From the NCBI GenBank assembly GCA_047620505.1, contig JBLHKS010000250.1:1-9577 (forward strand): DNA of 9,577 bases, read 5' to 3'. The DNA comes from JBLHKS01 sp047620505. Its GTDB lineage: Bacteria > Verrucomicrobiota > Verrucomicrobiia > Verrucomicrobiales > DEV007. Position 1 is the stretch's first letter. Every line of letters begins with the position of its first letter. The translations under genes were made by a program, and so were the position numbers. The notes below the pieces were generated by a model. It searched no databases, had not been told where the DNA came from, and saw only the letters and a list, made by a program, of their open reading frames with translations. Shown here piece after piece: positions 1-8,501 of this stretch.

Positions 1-1
1 G

Positions 2-709
2 GTCGAGGACACAGGGAAGGTCATTCCAATGATGTGTTGCTCGCCGGATTTCACCCATCCAGATCTGGCGTTTCGGGAAAAGGAGATCGCCAAGCAGAAA
101 CGCTGGATCGACATGACCACTACGCTGAGCGGCTCCTACTGCCGTGTCCTGAGCGGACAGCGAAGGCCCGAATTGAGTACCGATGAAGGGGTGAAGCTTG
201 CCGCTGATTCGATCGAGGCCTGCCTCCAGTATGCGCAGGAGCGGCGGATCACGCTAATCCTCGAGAATCACTACAAGGACGACTTCTGGGAGTATCCGGA
301 ATTCGCCCAGAAGATGGACGTTTTCTGCAAGCTCGTCGATCGCATCCATCATCCAAACTTCGGAGTTAACTACGATCCGAGTAATACTTACCTTGCGGGC
401 GAAGATCCGATTGAATTGCTGAAGCGCGTTTCGGAGCGCGTGGTCACGATGCACGCGAGCGATCGCTATCTGGCGGAAGGCACGATCGAGGACCTACGGC
501 GTGAAGAAGGCGGCGCAACTGGCTATGCGAAGCGGCTTCGGCACGGCGAGATCGGCAAGGGGCTCAATGATTACGATGCGATTTTTACCGAGCTAAAGAG
601 TAAGGGTTTCGACAGCTGGATCAGCATCGAGGACGGAGTCGATGGGATGGAGCAACTGGCGCGCAGCGTGGAGTTTCTGAAAGGGAAGATCGCGCAGCAT
701 TGGGGTTGA
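2..709 (+). CDS. Sugar phosphate isomerase/epimerase-like TIM-barrel protein, 5'-truncated by window edge
   Basis: The frame is open from the first bases of the window, so the gene starts upstream; the ATG at 29 is internal. About 235 residues are visible, against 270-300 usual for the AP-endonuclease-2/xylose-isomerase-like family. Seen, numbering the visible peptide from its first codon: ILENH (E88), NYDPSN (D125), MHASD (H151) and SIEDG (E210). Their order matches the Glu-Asp-His-Glu metal ligands of ketose 3-epimerases, and the 26-residue D-to-H spacing is the one I recall for them. A segment between H151 and E210, ending in an HGEIGKG motif, makes that interval longer than usual. Known for the family: divalent-metal isomerisation or epimerisation of sugars, in the cytoplasm. 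The substrate cannot be told. No export signal can be judged because the N-terminus is missing. The next gene starts 15 bases downstream on the same strand, suggesting co-transcription with two exported proteins. Confidence 0.85.
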   Translation, partial: VEDTGKVIPMMCCSPDFTHPDLAFREKEIAKQKRWIDMTTTLSGSYCRVLSGQRRPELSTDEGVKLAADSIEACLQYAQERRITLILENHYKDDFWEYPEFAQKMDVFCKLVDRIHHPNFGVNYDPSNTYLAGEDPIELLKRVSERVVTMHASDRYLAEGTIEDLRREEGGATGYAKRLRHGEIGKGLNDYDAIFTELKSKGFDSWISIEDGVDGMEQLARSVEFLKGKIAQHWG

Positions 710-724
710 GCCTCGAACGAAAAA

Positions 725-3343
725 ATGAAGGAACTATTGCTCGTTTTCGCTTTTCTACCTGCCGCGCTCAGCCAAGCGGCGCCACACACACGCGTGCATG
801 CCTTCATCGAACAGCACTGTATCGAGTGTCATGGCGGAGATACGAAGAAGGGCGATCTTGACCTGACAGCATTGGCGTTCGATGCCGCAAACTTCGATGC
901 TTGGGTTAAAATCCACGACCGGGTCCGGGCGGGCGAGATGCCTCCGGAAAAGAAGCCGCGTCCAGCAGCTGCTGACGTGGAAACGGCGATGGGGGCGCTC
1001 GCGGCCGATCTGATCGCCGCTGACACCGAGCGCCAGCAACGCGACGGTCGCGCGCGGCTGCGTCGGCTCAATCGGGTGGAGTTCGAGAACACGCTGCGCG
1101 ATCTGCTGGCGATGCCGACGTTGAAGTTGAAGGAGTCGCTTCCGGAAGACGGGCGGTCACACGGTTTCGACCGGCTCGCGGGCGCGTTGGACTTGTCATT
1201 CGTCCACATGGAGTCGTATCTCGCGGCGGTGGACAAGGCGCTGAATGACGCTCTTTGCCCTTTCCCTGAGCAGCCGCCGGTCTTCAAATATCGCTTCAAT
1301 TTAGCCGATAACATCCGCAAGGATGGCAAGGAATGCGAAGGCTCGGTCGGGCTCGCGATCGGGAATAAGACGGCGATCGCGCTCGTCGGGATGGAGCGGG
1401 ATGAAACCTTTGTCGCGGACACGCCGCATCACTTGACCGACACGCCGCCGCTGGCGAATGCGATCGGATTGTTCCGGCATGAGGACGCGGATTTTCGCTG
1501 GACGATGACGGCGATTCAGCCAGTGATTTCGGGCCTTCACCGGCTTCGAGTTTCGGGATACAGCTTCGGCTGGGACGGATCGAAGGTGGTTCCGACGGAG
1601 CGCCATGGGGCGCTGGGTTGGGGCGTCTTTTCCAAGAGCGAGCATTACGGGACGGTCGATCTTCCTCCTAACGCGCCCGCTGAACGCGAGATCACGGCTT
1701 GGATTGAACGTGGCGGGGGGATGATGCACGGGACGGACGATAACCTCCGCATCATCGCGGCTTCGTGTGAGAATTTCCGCGACTATGCCCATGGCCCTAA
1801 CAAGGATGTTACTGGGCCGATGAGTCCGGCTCCCGGTGTCGCGGTCGAGTGGGTGGAGATCGAAGGTCCGCTCTACGATATGTGGCCTCCGGCGAATCAT
1901 CGCGCGCTGTTCGGCGATCTCGCAGTCAAGGAGTGGACCGAAGATAGCACAGTTCCTAAGCCGCTCCAGCAGACGTGGGCGCGCGGCAATCCCTATTCGT
2001 CTCCCAAAGACATTTACGGCCATCGCGGCGAGAAGCGTCCGACCGTCTACGTCGAGTCGAAGGATCCGGCCAAAGACGCTGAACGGCTGCTGCGCGGGTT
2101 TCTTCGGCGGGCGCTTCGTCGTCCGGCGTCCGATGCCGAAGTGGCGGAGTATCTGGATAAGGTAACCGACAAGCTCGACGATGGCACGGCGTTTCAGGAC
2201 GCAATAATTTCGGCCTACCGCGAGGTGCTGACTTCGCCTGAGTTCATGCTGTTGCGGGAACCCGTCGGCAAGCTCGACAATCACACGCTGGCGTCGCGCC
2301 TTTCCTACTTTCTCTGGAGCAGCTTGCCGGACGAGGAGCTGTCGCAGTTGGCTGATTTCGGCGAGTTAGGCGATCCCGAGGTTCTGCGCGTTCAGACCGA
2401 GCGGATGTTGAACGATCCACGCGCCAAGCGCTTCGTGGAAAACTTCACCGGCCAGTGGCTCGCCCTGCGCGAGTTGAACGCGACTCAGCCGGATAGGAAG
2501 CTTTACCCGGAGTTTATGCCGTGGCTGAGCGAGGCGATGAAACTGGAGTCGGAGGCGTTCTTTGCTGAGCTGATTAAGGAGGACCTCGGCGTGACGCATT
2601 TCGTGAAATCCGACTTTGCAATGCTCAACGAACCGCTCGCGCAGCTCTACGGTATTGAGGGCGTGCGCGGCTGGGATTTGCGTCGCGTCGCGCTGCCCGC
2701 GGACACGGTGCGCGGCGGATTTTTGACACAAGCCGCTGTCTTGAAGACGACGGCGAACGGTACGACGACTTCGCCGGTTAAACGCGGCGCATTTGTGATG
2801 GAGAAGCTCCTTGGGATCGTCCCAACCCCTCCCCCGCCGGATATCGGATCGGTCGAGCCGGACGTCCGTGGAGCCACCACGATCCGCGAGCAGCTGGAGA
2901 AACATCGGCACAACCCAAGCTGCGCCGGTTGTCACGCCAAGATGGATCCGTATGGCTTCGCGCTGGAGAGTTTCGACGTTATCGGTGAGTGGCGCGGCGC
3001 CTACCGCGTGGTGGGCGGCGAAGGTCCTCACGAGCAACGCAAAAAGGTGAACGGCCATCCAATCGATTATCACGCCGGGCTTCCCGTCGATTGCACGGGG
3101 CAGCTACCGGACGGACGCCCGTTTGACGACGTTAACGCCCTGCGTGAGATGCTCGCCGCCGACCAGCAGCTGCTGGCAAGCGCGTTCATCGCCCAACTCA
3201 CAACCTACGCAACTGGAGCGCCGTTGGGCTTCGCCGATCGCGCTGTTGCCGACGGGATTCTGGAGAAAACGGCGGCGTCGAATCACGGTATTCGCTCGAT
3301 GATTCACGAGCTGATCCAAAGCAAACTCTTCCGCGAGAAGTAA
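725..3343 (+). CDS. Secreted dihaem cytochrome c protein of the DUF1587/1595/1592/1588/1585 (Planctomycete PSCyt) type
   Basis: An 872-residue protein with an N-terminal Sec leader (hydrophobic LLLVFAFLPAALS, likely cleaved near SQA-AP, residue 18). Domains in order: small cytochrome c module with CIECH (C32, C35, H36) and GEMPP at 70-74, whose Met72 is the likely distal ligand; DUF1587 about 112-175 (RLNRVEFENTLRDLL); a beta-rich insert about 185-400; DUF1595 about 449-512; DUF1592 about 517-645; DUF1588 about 663-757, holding a second CAGCH (C733, C736, H737) followed by DPYGFALE; DUF1585 about 798-870. This is the standard order for the family. Function is unproven: such proteins are taken to be exported redox proteins linked to polysaccharide or sugar oxidation in PVC bacteria. 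The start at 725 gives a clean signal peptide but has no Shine-Dalgarno match. The DUF1552 gene begins 4 bases after the stop, a pairing typical of these phyla. Confidence 0.93.
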   Translation: MKELLLVFAFLPAALSQAAPHTRVHAFIEQHCIECHGGDTKKGDLDLTALAFDAANFDAWVKIHDRVRAGEMPPEKKPRPAAADVETAMGALAADLIAADTERQQRDGRARLRRLNRVEFENTLRDLLAMPTLKLKESLPEDGRSHGFDRLAGALDLSFVHMESYLAAVDKALNDALCPFPEQPPVFKYRFNLADNIRKDGKECEGSVGLAIGNKTAIALVGMERDETFVADTPHHLTDTPPLANAIGLFRHEDADFRWTMTAIQPVISGLHRLRVSGYSFGWDGSKVVPTERHGALGWGVFSKSEHYGTVDLPPNAPAEREITAWIERGGGMMHGTDDNLRIIAASCENFRDYAHGPNKDVTGPMSPAPGVAVEWVEIEGPLYDMWPPANHRALFGDLAVKEWTEDSTVPKPLQQTWARGNPYSSPKDIYGHRGEKRPTVYVESKDPAKDAERLLRGFLRRALRRPASDAEVAEYLDKVTDKLDDGTAFQDAIISAYREVLTSPEFMLLREPVGKLDNHTLASRLSYFLWSSLPDEELSQLADFGELGDPEVLRVQTERMLNDPRAKRFVENFTGQWLALRELNATQPDRKLYPEFMPWLSEAMKLESEAFFAELIKEDLGVTHFVKSDFAMLNEPLAQLYGIEGVRGWDLRRVALPADTVRGGFLTQAAVLKTTANGTTTSPVKRGAFVMEKLLGIVPTPPPPDIGSVEPDVRGATTIREQLEKHRHNPSCAGCHAKMDPYGFALESFDVIGEWRGAYRVVGGEGPHEQRKKVNGHPIDYHAGLPVDCTGQLPDGRPFDDVNALREMLAADQQLLASAFIAQLTTYATGAPLGFADRAVADGILEKTAASNHGIRSMIHELIQSKLFREK

Positions 3344-3347
3344 CCCG

Positions 3348-4643
3348 ATGAAGGCCCCTCACATAACCACCAATCGCGCCATGCCGCGCCGGACGATGCT
3401 CAAAGCCGCTGGCGTTTCGCTGGCGCTGCCGATGCTCGACGCCATGCTTCCCGGTTACACGCGCGCTGCGGAGACTGCGCCGCCGAAACGCTTCGTCGGC
3501 ATGATGACGAACATGGGAATCCTGCCTCAGTTCTTCTTCCCCGAGGAAACGGGCCACGACTACACGCTGACGCCTTACCTCGAATTTCTCAGCCAACAAC
3601 GCGAGCAGATGACGGTGTTCTCCGGCGTCTCGCTTCCCGGCGTGGACGGCGGGCACGCGGCGGAAAAGTCCTTCCTCACCGGTGCGCCCGGTGCGAGCCG
3701 CGGATCGTTCAAGAACAGCATTTCGCTCGACCAAGTGATGGCCGAAAAGATCGGCGGCGAGACCCGCTTTCCATCACTAACCCTGATGATTGGCTCCGAA
3801 CTGATGAGTTGTTCGTGGACTCGCAGCGGCTCGATGATTCCGCCCGAGCGCAGTCCGCTGAAGCTTTTCCAGCAGCTGTTCGTCGAGAACACCGCAGAGG
3901 AAAAAGCGACCGCGCTACGGCGATTGCAGGAGGACCGCAGCTTGCTCGATTCCCTGCGCGAGCGCGCCAAACGCCTTGAGCGAAGCGTCGGAGCCGCCGA
4001 CCGCGACCGGCTCGATCAGTATTTCACGAGTGTTCGCGACCTCGAACGGCGCTTGGGCAAGTCGACCGATTGGGTCGATCGTCCGAAGCCTGAAGTCACC
4101 GCGGAAGCGCCGGAAGAAATCAAAGAACCTCACGATCTGGCGAAGAACGAGCGCGTGATGCTCGATCTCGTCCGGCTCGCGCTGGAGACAGACTCCACCC
4201 GGCTCGTGACCGTTTGCTTGAACACCGGCACCCTGACACCACGCCAGATTCCGGGCGTGAAAACGATGTGCCACGAACTCACCCACCACGGAAACCGGGA
4301 GGATCGGCTTACCGAGCTGCGGCTGATTGAAGAAGCTCAGTTCAGCGCGTTGGGCGAGTTTTTGAGCGGTTTGTCAGGGGCGCAGGAACAAGGCGCTTCG
4401 TTGCTCGACCATACCGCGGTCCTCTACGGAACAAACATGGGCAGCGCAAACTCACACGCGAACGACAACCTACCCGTCCTCCTCGCCGGTGGCGGGTTCA
4501 AGCACGCGGGCCATCTCGCTTTTGACAAAAAGAAGAACTACCCGCTAACCAATCTCTATGTCAGCCTCCTTCAGAGCCTCGGCATCGAGACCGATTGCTT
4601 CAGCAGCGGCGCCGGAACGATGAGCGGGATCGAAATGACCTGA
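3348..4643 (+). CDS. DUF1552 family protein with Tat signal
   Basis: A 431-residue protein matching the DUF1552 family in length and motifs. The N-terminus holds a twin-arginine leader, PRRTMLKAAG (R14, R15), followed by a hydrophobic stretch (20-34) and a likely cleavage at TRA-AET near residue 40, so it is probably exported folded. Family-like blocks: GGHAAEKSFLTGAPG (101-115), CHELTHHGN (308-316), YGTNMGSANSHANDNLP (360-376) and LLAGGGFKHAGHL. The His, Asp and Asn clusters recall the distantly related DUF1501/alkaline-phosphatase-like proteins, suggesting a metal site, but no activity is established. A second in-frame ATG at 3381 lies just before the twin arginines and could be the true start; the ATG at 3348 is kept because GAGAAG, about ten bases upstream, is the only weak ribosome-binding candidate. 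It is nearly abutted to the DUF1592-type gene, with which it probably forms a functional pair. Confidence 0.92.
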   Translation: MKAPHITTNRAMPRRTMLKAAGVSLALPMLDAMLPGYTRAAETAPPKRFVGMMTNMGILPQFFFPEETGHDYTLTPYLEFLSQQREQMTVFSGVSLPGVDGGHAAEKSFLTGAPGASRGSFKNSISLDQVMAEKIGGETRFPSLTLMIGSELMSCSWTRSGSMIPPERSPLKLFQQLFVENTAEEKATALRRLQEDRSLLDSLRERAKRLERSVGAADRDRLDQYFTSVRDLERRLGKSTDWVDRPKPEVTAEAPEEIKEPHDLAKNERVMLDLVRLALETDSTRLVTVCLNTGTLTPRQIPGVKTMCHELTHHGNREDRLTELRLIEEAQFSALGEFLSGLSGAQEQGASLLDHTAVLYGTNMGSANSHANDNLPVLLAGGGFKHAGHLAFDKKKNYPLTNLYVSLLQSLGIETDCFSSGAGTMSGIEMT

Positions 4644-4718
4644 ACTTGCCACAGCCAACGGTTTCCTCTCACATCGCATCGCGTCAGGACTGAAGTTTGC
4701 CGAGTGGAGGAACGTGAT

Positions 4719-4766
4719 TCGTAGAATTCACGCACGCCTGTCGTTCGACAGGAGCTATCGCTACGA
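4719..4766. terminator. Possible bidirectional hairpin between convergent genes
   Basis: The 160-base spacer between two converging genes holds a perfect 6-base inverted repeat, CCTGTC/GACAGG, with a GTTC loop (4737-4752). It is nested inside a second 6-base repeat, TCGTAG/CTACGA (4719-4724 and 4761-4766). No U-tract follows on either strand, so it is not a classical intrinsic terminator. Its place between two gene ends is the main support for a termination or mRNA-end role. Confidence 0.3.
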
Positions 4767-4803
4767 TTTGCCGACCTTCTGGATCCAATTTCCGATCATG
4801 CTT

Positions 4804-7785
4804 TCACTGCTGCTTCCCTAGCGAAGCGAGATAAGCAATCAAGTCGATGAACTCATCTTCCCGCAGCGAAGTTGTCAGGCCCGACGGCATCAACGAAACC
4901 GGGCTCGTCTCGCGCGATTCGATCGTCGATTTCGGGAGGCGCGACTCGCTCCCTGCCGCATTGCGAATCACGACCACATTCTGGTCTTCGCGCACGATTG
5001 CTCCGGCAAAGACATCGCCGTTCTTCGCGGTAACCAGCGACATCCGATAACCTTCTTTGATTTTCTTGCTGGGTTCGATCAGTGATTCGATCAGATAGTC
5101 GATGGGAGCGCTCGCTCCGATGCTCGATAGATCAGGACCGATCACTCCGCCTTTGCCACCAACTTTGTGGCACGCTGCGCAGGCCAGTTGGGCGCGTTCA
5201 TAGATGAGTTGACCACGTTCAGGATCAGCTTGGTCGAGTTTCGAGAGCAACGCGGCAAGTTGCTCGGCAGTCAGTTTTTGCGGAACCAATTTGATGCCGC
5301 CTGCCTTTGCCAACGCCGCGCTGAGTTCCAGCGCGTTGGTCCCGGAAGTTTCCACCAGACGCGCGGCTTGAATCGCTGACGCATTCGGGATGGAGCGGCT
5401 TTCGAGGCCGGCAGCGAGCGCGGCGCGACTTTCGCTGTTGACTAACACTGCGCTCATGAGGGCGTCAATCATGGAGTCGGGAAGAGGCTGAGTGAGCAAT
5501 GAAGCGGCTGACCCGCCACCTTCGGTCGGCGCGATCCGGACCAGTGCCACAATCGCGGCGGTTTTGGCTTCGGCAGGCAGATTGGCGGCTAATTTCATCA
5601 ACACCTCGCGGCCGCCTAAATCGGCGAGACTGTGAGCTGCGGCTTGGCGAATTTCATAGGATGCCGCAGCGCCTTGATCCGAGGTAAGGCGCGCCTCAAG
5701 GTCTGGGCGGAGAACGCTGAGCTTCCACAATCCAGCGAGCCGGCAACCTGCGGCAACGGATTTGGGCTCGTTGCTGGCGAGTAGATTTCGGCAAGCGGCT
5801 TCAAGCTCGCTACCGTCGGCAGGAGCGACACCGCGGTCTTCGGCGGCCTCGCGCAAGGCGAGCCCCGCATGTGGCGTCAGTGGATGGTCTTGGCTCGCGG
5901 CAATCGGAATCAGAACGTCGAGATCTTGCGCAGTCCCAATCTTTCCAACAAGCCGGACGGTTGACGGATCGGCTCCGTCGCCGCCCCGTTTGAGCAACGC
6001 AACGAGCGGTGCCAACGCTTCAGGTTTCTCGATTGCCTTGAGCGCAAATGCTAACTTTCCGGCGTTGCCGTCAAAATTCTGTTCTCCTTTCTGAAACGCG
6101 GGAAGCCAGTGCGGCTCAAGCAGTCGGCAGGTTCGCCACAGCGCGAAGTCGATATACGTGTCTATGGGATGGTCGAGCGCCTGCATCGCGATGGCGGCTG
6201 CCTCTGCAGATCCGTACTGACCTAGCGCCGTGACCGCCTCGCGCCGAACACGCGGGTGGGGATCGTTCACAAACTGCGCAAGATCCTTTGGATCTGTGTG
6301 CCAGTGATAGAAAAGCCGCACAGCAGCTGCTCGTATGCGCGGATCCGACGATTTGGTCGCATTTTGCACCGGTCCTAGATTAGGCTTCGTCGCGATTGTT
6401 TGGTAGGCCCAGAGAGCTTCGAGGCGCTGATGCTCATCATCCGCGTCGTCGCGATCAAGCCTTTGCAACAGGGCAGAGAGCGCAGCTTCAACTTCGTTTT
6501 CGTCCCGTTCCTTCAGTTCTTGCTTCGCGTTCAGACGCACCCAATCTTCGTCTGCTTTCAACAGATCGAGCAGGCCTGCGATCGTTGCGCCTTTGTAATC
6601 GACAGGTTTGATTAACGGCCGTCCTTTGGCCGTGATCCGCCAGATTCTCCCGTGAACCTGATCGCGGCGCTGGTCTCGGAAATCGACTTCACCGTGCTGG
6701 ATAATCGGGCTGTACCAGTCGGCTATGTAGATAGCTCCGTCGGGCCCCATGACGAGATCGATCGGGCGGAACGAAACGTGGCTCGAACTCAGCAAGTCGT
6801 CTTGCAGGGTGGAAACGTAGCCGCTGTTTTGCTCTTCAATAGTATAACGATCTATATTATTAGCGCGAAAGTCGTTCGCGAGCAGACTGCCTCGCCATTC
6901 TTCGGGAAAATGGCCGCCGCTGATCCTCTCAATCCCACAAAGTTTCGGGCTCCCCGGATTCAGCCCTCGGAGAATGCGATTTTCATGCGGCGAGGCGACG
7001 AAAACGGAATCAGGAAACGTGTAGTTAATCCCATCCCCGCCTGCGCCGTCGGTCTGGAAGGTTTGGCCCCAGCGATCAAAAATCATGCCCCACGGATTGA
7101 TCAACCCTCGGCTATAGATTTCGAGACGCCGACTCCGCGTGTCGTATGACCAGAGACCGCCGCCGTTCAGACGCCGAGATCCATAAAGCGTTTCGACATG
7201 AGTCCCAATATAGTAGCCCTGCAACATGTAGAGCAAGCCGTCCGGGCCCCAACGCAGCCGGTGCAGAGTGTGATGCGTGTCTTCCGTTCCAAACCCAGAG
7301 AGCAGGACTTCCTTGCGGTCTGCCTTACCGTCGCCATCAGTGTCCGAGAGGTGAATCAGCTCCTCCGCATGAGCAACATAGGTGCCGCCGACGCCATCGG
7401 GAAGGACTCCGCCCGGAATGATCAGCTCGTCATAGTAGATAGAGGATTTATCCGCGCGCCGGTCGTTGTTCGTGTCCTCGAGAATGATAATCCGGTCGTT
7501 CGGATCCTGATTTACATTCAGCTGAGGGTAAGTCTGGCTGCTGGATACCCAAAGGCGTCCTTCGCGATCGAAATTGATTTGCGTCGGCTTAGCAAGCAGA
7601 GGATCAGCGGCCCACAGGTTGATTTCGAAGCCGTCGGCGAGCTGAAAAGACGCTCGCTCGACTTCGGGATCCGGCGGAGGAATATCCTGAAGTTTCTGTT
7701 GGGCCAGCGCAGCAGCTGCTGGGTAAAGAAACACCCCCGCGGCGATCAGGAGCTGCCTGCTTTTCACTGAATAAGCTGATGTCAT
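4804..7785 (-). CDS. PVC-type propeller dehydrogenase-like protein with HEAT repeats and C-terminal haem-binding domain
   Basis: A 993-residue exported protein. A signal peptide (LLIAAGVFLYPAAAALA, cut near residue 28) leads into a propeller of the TIGR02604 'membrane-bound dehydrogenase' type (about 45-390), with family blocks DGFEINLWAADP, TQINFDREGRLWV, HTLHRLRWGPDG, NPWGMIFDRWG and GPDGAIYIADWYSP. It has one acidic Ca-loop-like motif, DTDGDGKAD (148-156), and a weaker one, DTNNDRRAD (104-112). Residues about 400-830 are helical HEAT-like repeats (for example DPRIRAAAVRLF, HPRVRREAVTALG). The C-terminus (about 855-993) is a TIGR02603-like haem domain with CAACH (C869, C872, H873) and SLMPSGL, whose Met966 is the likely distal ligand. 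The propeller resembles soluble PQQ-glucose dehydrogenase, but PQQ use and substrate are unproven. The start codon overlaps the stop of the upstream hydrolase gene as ATGA (7782-7785), implying translational coupling; no Shine-Dalgarno sequence is seen. Confidence 0.92.
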   Translation of the reverse strand: MTSAYSVKSRQLLIAAGVFLYPAAAALAQQKLQDIPPPDPEVERASFQLADGFEINLWAADPLLAKPTQINFDREGRLWVSSSQTYPQLNVNQDPNDRIIILEDTNNDRRADKSSIYYDELIIPGGVLPDGVGGTYVAHAEELIHLSDTDGDGKADRKEVLLSGFGTEDTHHTLHRLRWGPDGLLYMLQGYYIGTHVETLYGSRRLNGGGLWSYDTRSRRLEIYSRGLINPWGMIFDRWGQTFQTDGAGGDGINYTFPDSVFVASPHENRILRGLNPGSPKLCGIERISGGHFPEEWRGSLLANDFRANNIDRYTIEEQNSGYVSTLQDDLLSSSHVSFRPIDLVMGPDGAIYIADWYSPIIQHGEVDFRDQRRDQVHGRIWRITAKGRPLIKPVDYKGATIAGLLDLLKADEDWVRLNAKQELKERDENEVEAALSALLQRLDRDDADDEHQRLEALWAYQTIATKPNLGPVQNATKSSDPRIRAAAVRLFYHWHTDPKDLAQFVNDPHPRVRREAVTALGQYGSAEAAAIAMQALDHPIDTYIDFALWRTCRLLEPHWLPAFQKGEQNFDGNAGKLAFALKAIEKPEALAPLVALLKRGGDGADPSTVRLVGKIGTAQDLDVLIPIAASQDHPLTPHAGLALREAAEDRGVAPADGSELEAACRNLLASNEPKSVAAGCRLAGLWKLSVLRPDLEARLTSDQGAAASYEIRQAAAHSLADLGGREVLMKLAANLPAEAKTAAIVALVRIAPTEGGGSAASLLTQPLPDSMIDALMSAVLVNSESRAALAAGLESRSIPNASAIQAARLVETSGTNALELSAALAKAGGIKLVPQKLTAEQLAALLSKLDQADPERGQLIYERAQLACAACHKVGGKGGVIGPDLSSIGASAPIDYLIESLIEPSKKIKEGYRMSLVTAKNGDVFAGAIVREDQNVVVIRNAAGSESRLPKSTIESRETSPVSLMPSGLTTSLREDEFIDLIAYLASLGKQQ

Positions 7786-8501
7786 TTGGTAGGCGTGCGT
7801 TTGAGGATCAATTCGCGAATCAACTGCTCCTGCTTCGCGATAAACGGCTCGAATTTTTCCGGCTCGGTCTGCGCGAGTTCTTGCTCATCCTTTCGTTCAC
7901 CGTAGACAAACGCGTCGTTTCGAGGTCGCCAACGATGGAAGTAGAGCGTGTTCTTTTTGATGGTGGCGGCGCGGATCTCGTTGGCTTCAACAGAGGCCAA
8001 ATCGAGCGTCGGCGGAGGCAAGTTCAGTTGCTCTCCAATCTGGCGTGCGATCTCTTGATAACCGGCTGCGGAAGGATGAATTCCGTTTTCTGAGTAAGGT
8101 TGCCCAGAATCCCGAACTAGGCCTGACAAATCTACCAACGGATGCTTGCTGCTCGTCGCGATCTCGACCAAAACACCTTGATACTGCTTAAGGACCGCGT
8201 TGCGCTTCGCGACAGCAGATTGATCCGGTCCAAATCCCGCCTCCATGGGCGTAGGCGTCAGGATCACGATCCGTGTCTCATCGGAGCTTATCTCGCCCAG
8301 CAATCGAGTCACGCCCTGCCTGAACACGTCCAATCCGTCCTCTCCCGCGAACGATTCGTTGAATCCGTATGCCAGAAAAACCACGGTGGGCTTGAGCGAA
8401 TGAACATGTTCAATCATCCGCTGGAACCCCTCCTCCGGGTCGCCAAAAAACCGATCGCCGTCGTCGGCCCGTTCGCGAATGGCCGAAGACCGTATCGCCA
8501 T
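7782..8501 (-). CDS. SGNH/GDSL hydrolase, C-terminal part downstream of a frameshift
   Basis: A 239-codon frame carrying most of a PVC-type SGNH hydrolase: block III appears as AYGFNES (G46, N48), the His block as ENGIHPSAAGY (H142), and the end has the PVC-family tail NTLYFHRWRPRNDAFVYGE. Known for the fold: Ser-His esterases acting on acetyl or other esters, often on polysaccharides. The nucleophile block and signal peptide are not in this frame; they lie in the overlapping frame 8410-8712. The ATG at 8501 is probably not a real start: its first residues (about 1-10) do not look like family sequence, while similarity is plausible from DPEEGFQRM (21-29) on. Removing one base near 8445-8450 joins both parts into a 309-residue protein. 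In the DxxH motif the Asp is Asn (NGIH), a variant I recall as common in PVC members. Its stop overlaps the next gene's start by ATGA. Confidence 0.85.
   Translation of the reverse strand: MAIRSSAIRERADDGDRFFGDPEEGFQRMIEHVHSLKPTVVFLAYGFNESFAGEDGLDVFRQGVTRLLGEISSDETRIVILTPTPMEAGFGPDQSAVAKRNAVLKQYQGVLVEIATSSKHPLVDLSGLVRDSGQPYSENGIHPSAAGYQEIARQIGEQLNLPPPTLDLASVEANEIRAATIKKNTLYFHRWRPRNDAFVYGERKDEQELAQTEPEKFEPFIAKQEQLIRELILKRTPTK

Noticed and set aside
459..1380. Two GCGATCGC octamers (459-466 and 1373-1380), resembling the cyanobacterial HIP1 repeat
   Set aside because: Only two perfect copies were noticed, both inside coding sequence and explained by GC-rich codons; nothing else suggests cyanobacteria.
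1301..2284. Long minus-strand open frame (327 codons) opposite the DUF1592-type gene
   Set aside because: It lies wholly inside a well-supported gene; its translation is rich in Arg and shows no domain, as expected for an antisense frame in GC-rich DNA.
6652..7770. Plus-strand open frames opposite the propeller-domain gene
   Set aside because: They are antisense to conserved propeller blocks and show no motif, signal or start context of their own.
8440..8455. Programmed ribosomal frameshifting at the T6 run
   Set aside because: The shift needed is +1 (or -2), the sequence is not a standard -1 slippery heptamer in that frame, and six T is short for transcriptional slippage. An indel is the simpler explanation, so this is mentioned only as an alternative.
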